Below the pieces are notes generated by a model. That model was given only the letters and a program-made list of their open reading frames with translations, was not told where the DNA came from and made no database searches. This document shows, piece by piece, positions 61,385 to 64,000 of a stretch of DNA of 64,000 bases. Origin of the DNA: Oceanospirillaceae bacterium (lineage in GTDB: Bacteria > Pseudomonadota > Gammaproteobacteria > Pseudomonadales > Litoribrevibacteraceae). Position 1 is the stretch's first letter. Each line of letters starts with the position of its first letter. The DNA lies in NCBI GenBank assembly GCA_015665455.1, contig JADFAD010000006.1, forward strand, positions 930,001 to 994,000. Direction: 5' to 3'. The position numbers were made by a program, and so were the translations under genes.

Positions 61385-61555
61385 TTAATGAACACAATTT
61401 AAATCACGCTTACGATCGATACGCTTACCGTAAGAACATACTGGATTTGCTTGGTCTACGCTGGTAAAGCCTGTGCCTTTAACTTCATCGGCCATAGAAA
61501 CAGAAGCAAACGATGCGAACATTACTGCAAATACTGTTGATGTGATTACTTTCAT
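61385..61555 (-). CDS. small secreted Cys-containing protein (hypothetical)
   Basis: A 56-residue precursor. The ATG at 61555 has GAGGGGA upstream and opens a signal peptide (1-22, ending 'SVSMADEV'). The frame continues to 61618, but that extension is unlikely. The mature peptide of about 34 residues has two Cys ('PVCSYGKR' and 'LNCVH') that may form one disulfide. It has its own terminator. No family was recognised. Confidence 0.7.
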   Translation of the reverse strand: MKVITSTVFAVMFASFASVSMADEVKGTGFTSVDQANPVCSYGKRIDRKRDLNCVH

Positions 61556-61941
61556 GATATTCCCCTCACTAGAGAATTGATTAATATTTGATTTTTTTAA
61601 TTGTGTTAACTTCCACAAGGTTAGAGAGGGGGTTTCATCATTAGTTCAAAAAACACTAAGAACAATCTTTTATATTACAATTAACAACTAGTCCAAATTA
61701 TTCTGGAACTTATTTAATAAAACTGAGACTAAGGGTGCAATTCCTTTCGACTCAGAAATGCGTCGGTTTTTCGTTTTAAAGACGCCATTATCTCAGCCTT
61801 TATTCTTAACTAAGAAACACTCCACCCATAAATACATACGATAAAAGCGTTTTAATCAAAAAAACACATAGAAAAAGAAGGGGAACACAGGAGGTAAATC
61901 AGGGGGCATCAAAGAAAAAGACACCCCGAAAGAGACTAAAA
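61556..61941. other. AT-rich intergenic region, secreted-protein gene to glpK end
   Basis: About 385 bp upstream of the small secreted-protein gene and downstream of glpK. It should contain the promoter of the former. A 19-codon minus-strand frame (61729-61788, start ATG with AAGG upstream) was seen but not called as a gene. No other feature. Confidence 0.45.
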
Positions 61942-63429
61942 TTAAGATTTGGTTTTTACACGCTCAACCGCATCAATCCAACCCTGATACAACGTCTCCC
62001 TTTGATCTTCTTCCATGGACACATCAAATGAACGCTCGCAATACCAAAGTTCACTGATCTGCTCCAAAGACTCAAAGATCCCAACTTGCATACCAGCAAG
62101 ATAAGCAACACCGAGTGCCGTTGTCTCTGTGATTTCTGGCCGCTCAACGCGCGCGTCCAAGACATCGGACAAAAACTGAACCAACCAATTATTACTGACC
62201 ATACCACCATCAACACGCAAGGTAGTCGGCTTAGCAGCGCCATCCGCTTCCATTGCCATCATCAGATCCTTGGTTTGATAGCACACCGACTGCAAACCTG
62301 CCGCTACGATCTCTGCAATGCCTGTATCCCGAGTTAATCCAAAAATTGCACCACGTGCATTTGGATCCCAGTAAGGTGCGCCTAACCCTGTAAAAGCAGG
62401 CACCAAATACGCAGCTGATTCCACATTGGCTTTTTCGGCTAACTCTTCGGTTTCGCGTGCGTGCTCAATTAAACGAAGGCCATCTCGTAACCATTGAACT
62501 GCTGCGCCAGCGATGAAAATGCTGCCCTCAACCGCGTACGTTACCTTGCCATTTAGGCGATAGCCCACCGTAGTTAATAAGCGATTCTCAGATTTAACGG
62601 CTTTTTCACCCGTGTTCAATACTAAGAAACAACCGGTTCCGTAAGTGCTCTTGGCCATGCCCGGTTCAAAACACGCTTGCCCAAACAGTGCCGCTTGCTG
62701 ATCACCAGCCATACCGGTGATTGGAATTTTTCCGCCAAAATGAGATGCGTCTGTTACGCCAAAATCAGCACTGCAATCGAGCACCTCTGGCAACATAACT
62801 TTCGGAATATCGAACAACGCTAATAACTCGTCATCCCAACATTGATCATGAATATTGAACAACATAGTTCGAGAAGCATTCGTCGCATCGGTCTTATGCG
62901 ATTGACCATTGGTTAAACGCCATAACAGAAAACTATCAATGGTGCCAAATAACAACTCACCCGCTTCAGCCCGTGCCCTTGCGCCTTCAACATTTTCAAG
63001 AATCCAACGAATCTTGGTTGCAGAGAAATATGGATCAATCAACAGCCCAGTTTTATCCACAATGCTTTGTTCATGACCTTCTTGACGAATTTGTTCACAA
63101 TAATCAGCCGTTCGACGGTCCTGCCAAACGATGGCATTATAAACAGGCTCCCCGGTCTCTTTATCCCAAACCACCGTAGTTTCACGCTGATTTGTAATAC
63201 CAATGGCCGTAATATCACTGGCTGACAGGTGCCCTTTCTTTAGAGAACCCTGACAAACCTCTAAGGTTGTTTTCCAAATTTCATCGGATGAGTGCTCTAC
63301 CCAGCCGTCATTAGGAAATATTTGACGAAACTCTTGCTGGTCACTCCATAAGGGACGACCTTTATGATCAAATACAATAGCACGAGAACTGGTCGTGCCT
63401 TGGTCTATGGAAAGGATGTATTGAGACAT
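61942..63429 (-). CDS. glpK: glycerol kinase GlpK
   Basis: A 495-residue FGGY kinase that makes sn-glycerol 3-phosphate from glycerol and ATP. Visible marks: N-terminal '[16 protein letters not shown]', '[17 protein letters not shown]', '[10 protein letters not shown]', '[13 protein letters not shown]' and '[25 protein letters not shown]' (FGGY signature), with '[16 protein letters not shown]'. Length is standard. It diverges from glpR across a gap holding GlpR-type half-sites. No glpF or glpD is within the window. Confidence 0.97.
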   Translation of the reverse strand: MSQYILSIDQGTTSSRAIVFDHKGRPLWSDQQEFRQIFPNDGWVEHSSDEIWKTTLEVCQGSLKKGHLSASDITAIGITNQRETTVVWDKETGEPVYNAIVWQDRRTADYCEQIRQEGHEQSIVDKTGLLIDPYFSATKIRWILENVEGARARAEAGELLFGTIDSFLLWRLTNGQSHKTDATNASRTMLFNIHDQCWDDELLALFDIPKVMLPEVLDCSADFGVTDASHFGGKIPITGMAGDQQAALFGQACFEPGMAKSTYGTGCFLVLNTGEKAVKSENRLLTTVGYRLNGKVTYAVEGSIFIAGAAVQWLRDGLRLIEHARETEELAEKANVESAAYLVPAFTGLGAPYWDPNARGAIFGLTRDTGIAEIVAAGLQSVCYQTKDLMMAMEADGAAKPTTLRVDGGMVSNNWLVQFLSDVLDARVERPEITETTALGVAYLAGMQVGIFESLEQISELWYCERSFDVSMEEDQRETLYQGWIDAVERVKTKS

Positions 63430-63508
63430 TGAGAGTACCTTTTCATTCTTCTGTTATCAGAGCTTAGAGCCTAATCCTGACTCGCTCTCGATTTATTGTA
63501 TTTATTAT

Positions 63509-63565
63509 CGAACATGTTCTTTATACTGAACCTAAAATGTTCGTCTTACTTTCGAATGCGAACAT
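63509..63565. promoter_or_regulatory. GlpR operator half-sites
   Basis: Exact copies of the GlpR half-site ATGTTCG/CGAACAT are at 63509-63515, 63537-63543 and 63559-63565, with a partial copy overlapping the first (GAACATGTTC, 63510-63519). They lie between glpK and glpR, where a GlpR tetramer would repress glpK and itself. Confidence 0.7.
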
Positions 63566-63635
63566 ACTACTTCATAATTACGAAAAAAACGCGCATTACA
63601 TCACTTATCAATTAATTAGCTGGTAATTCTACTTT

Positions 63636-64000
63636 ATGGCAAAGCAAACTCGACACGACCTAATCCTGAAACTGGTAGCTGAGCACGGCTATATCAGTAA
63701 TGAGGATCTTGCCAGCCGATGCCAAGTAACACCACAGACCATTCGTCGTGATCTAAACGAGCTTTCAGACAACCAGAAACTGAGCAGGCACCACGGTGGC
63801 GCAGCAACAAACACGAGCGTTGCAAATGCCGCATATTCCGACCGTCGAGTCATGCAGCACGAACAAAAACAAAGAATTGCCGTCGCCATCGCAGAAACCG
63901 TTCCTAACTTTTCATCGTTGTTCATTAACATAGGAACAACCACAGAAGAAATCGCTAAAGCCCTGCTCAACCATACAGGGCTTCAAATCATCACCAACAA
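63636..64000 (+). CDS. glpR: DeoR-family glycerol-3-phosphate repressor GlpR, 5' part
   Basis: The first 121 codons of a gene that runs off the right edge. The DeoR-type HTH is at residues 1-57 ('RHDLILKLVAEHGYISNEDLASRCQVTPQTIRRDLNELS' region with 'HHGGA' after it), followed by the start of the sugar-phosphate sensor domain ('RIAVAIAETV...LFINIGTTTEEIAKAL'). Orientation opposite glpK and the operator half-sites support GlpR. The C-terminal ligand site is not visible. Confidence 0.93.
   Translation, partial: MAKQTRHDLILKLVAEHGYISNEDLASRCQVTPQTIRRDLNELSDNQKLSRHHGGAATNTSVANAAYSDRRVMQHEQKQRIAVAIAETVPNFSSLFINIGTTTEEIAKALLNHTGLQIITN

Overview
The window looks like chromosomal DNA from a marine gammaproteobacterium of the Oceanospirillales/Marinomonas type. 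This rests on moderate GC, the protein families present (UrtABCDE, FinR/Fpr, many chemoreceptors, a PrxV-Grx hybrid) and Fur, Zur, NtrC, sigma-54 and sigma-28 sites of gammaproteobacterial form. The genus cannot be fixed from sequence alone. No rRNA, tRNA, CRISPR array, insertion sequence or prophage gene was seen. Coding density is high.

Layout. 1-2.1 kb: the 3' end of an AraC-type regulator, then a His-rich secreted peptide, a HupE/UreJ-type membrane protein and an anchored periplasmic protein. 2.3-9.1 kb: export and drug/amino-acid transport genes (AzlCD, EamA, MFS, LysE) mixed with small envelope proteins (DUF4399, DUF1499, lipoproteins), a stand-alone ClpX-type zinc finger and a TfoX-N protein. 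9.2-17.6 kb: thioesterase, globin, META lipoprotein, desaturase, a MEST-like hydrolase, DUF3461, YfaZ, the DeaD/CsdA helicase, YaiI and an enoyl-CoA hydratase. 17.6-20.2 kb: an orphan sensor kinase and a Fur-boxed Cys-rich protein.

20.3-31.7 kb is a nitrogen-scavenging island. ureDABCEFG (minus) and urtABCDE (plus) diverge from a ~500 bp region holding two opposed sigma-54 promoters with NtrC-like sites between and beside them. Urea import and urea hydrolysis are therefore probably induced together under nitrogen limitation. 31.8-35.3 kb is a zinc-acquisition operon of the Vibrio Zrg type (ZrgA with a long His-rich tandem repeat, ABC ATPase, permease, DUF3299) behind a Zur-like box. 35.3-38.4 kb: a GreA/B-like factor, fpr diverging from the LysR gene finR, and an SCO1/SenC protein.

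38.5-48.4 kb is rich in chemotaxis genes. It has three receptor-like genes, one apparently internally deleted and one almost without a periplasmic part. It also has a two-gene unit, with a sigma-28-like promoter, that pairs a degenerate receptor-tip-like helical protein with an oxygen-binding di-iron (ODP) protein. The latter is the best candidate here for a little-described system. bfd with a Fur box, an HD-domain protein and a very large AsmA-like (DUF748) protein are interspersed.

48.5-64 kb: a nitronate monooxygenase-like enzyme and a TetR regulator diverging from an RND adaptor/pump pair, a PrxV-Grx hybrid followed by a disulfide reductase, an AT-rich gap with clustered DnaA-box-like sites, a response regulator/hybrid kinase pair, a periplasmic glutaredoxin-like protein, a small secreted protein, and glpK diverging from glpR, which runs off the right edge.
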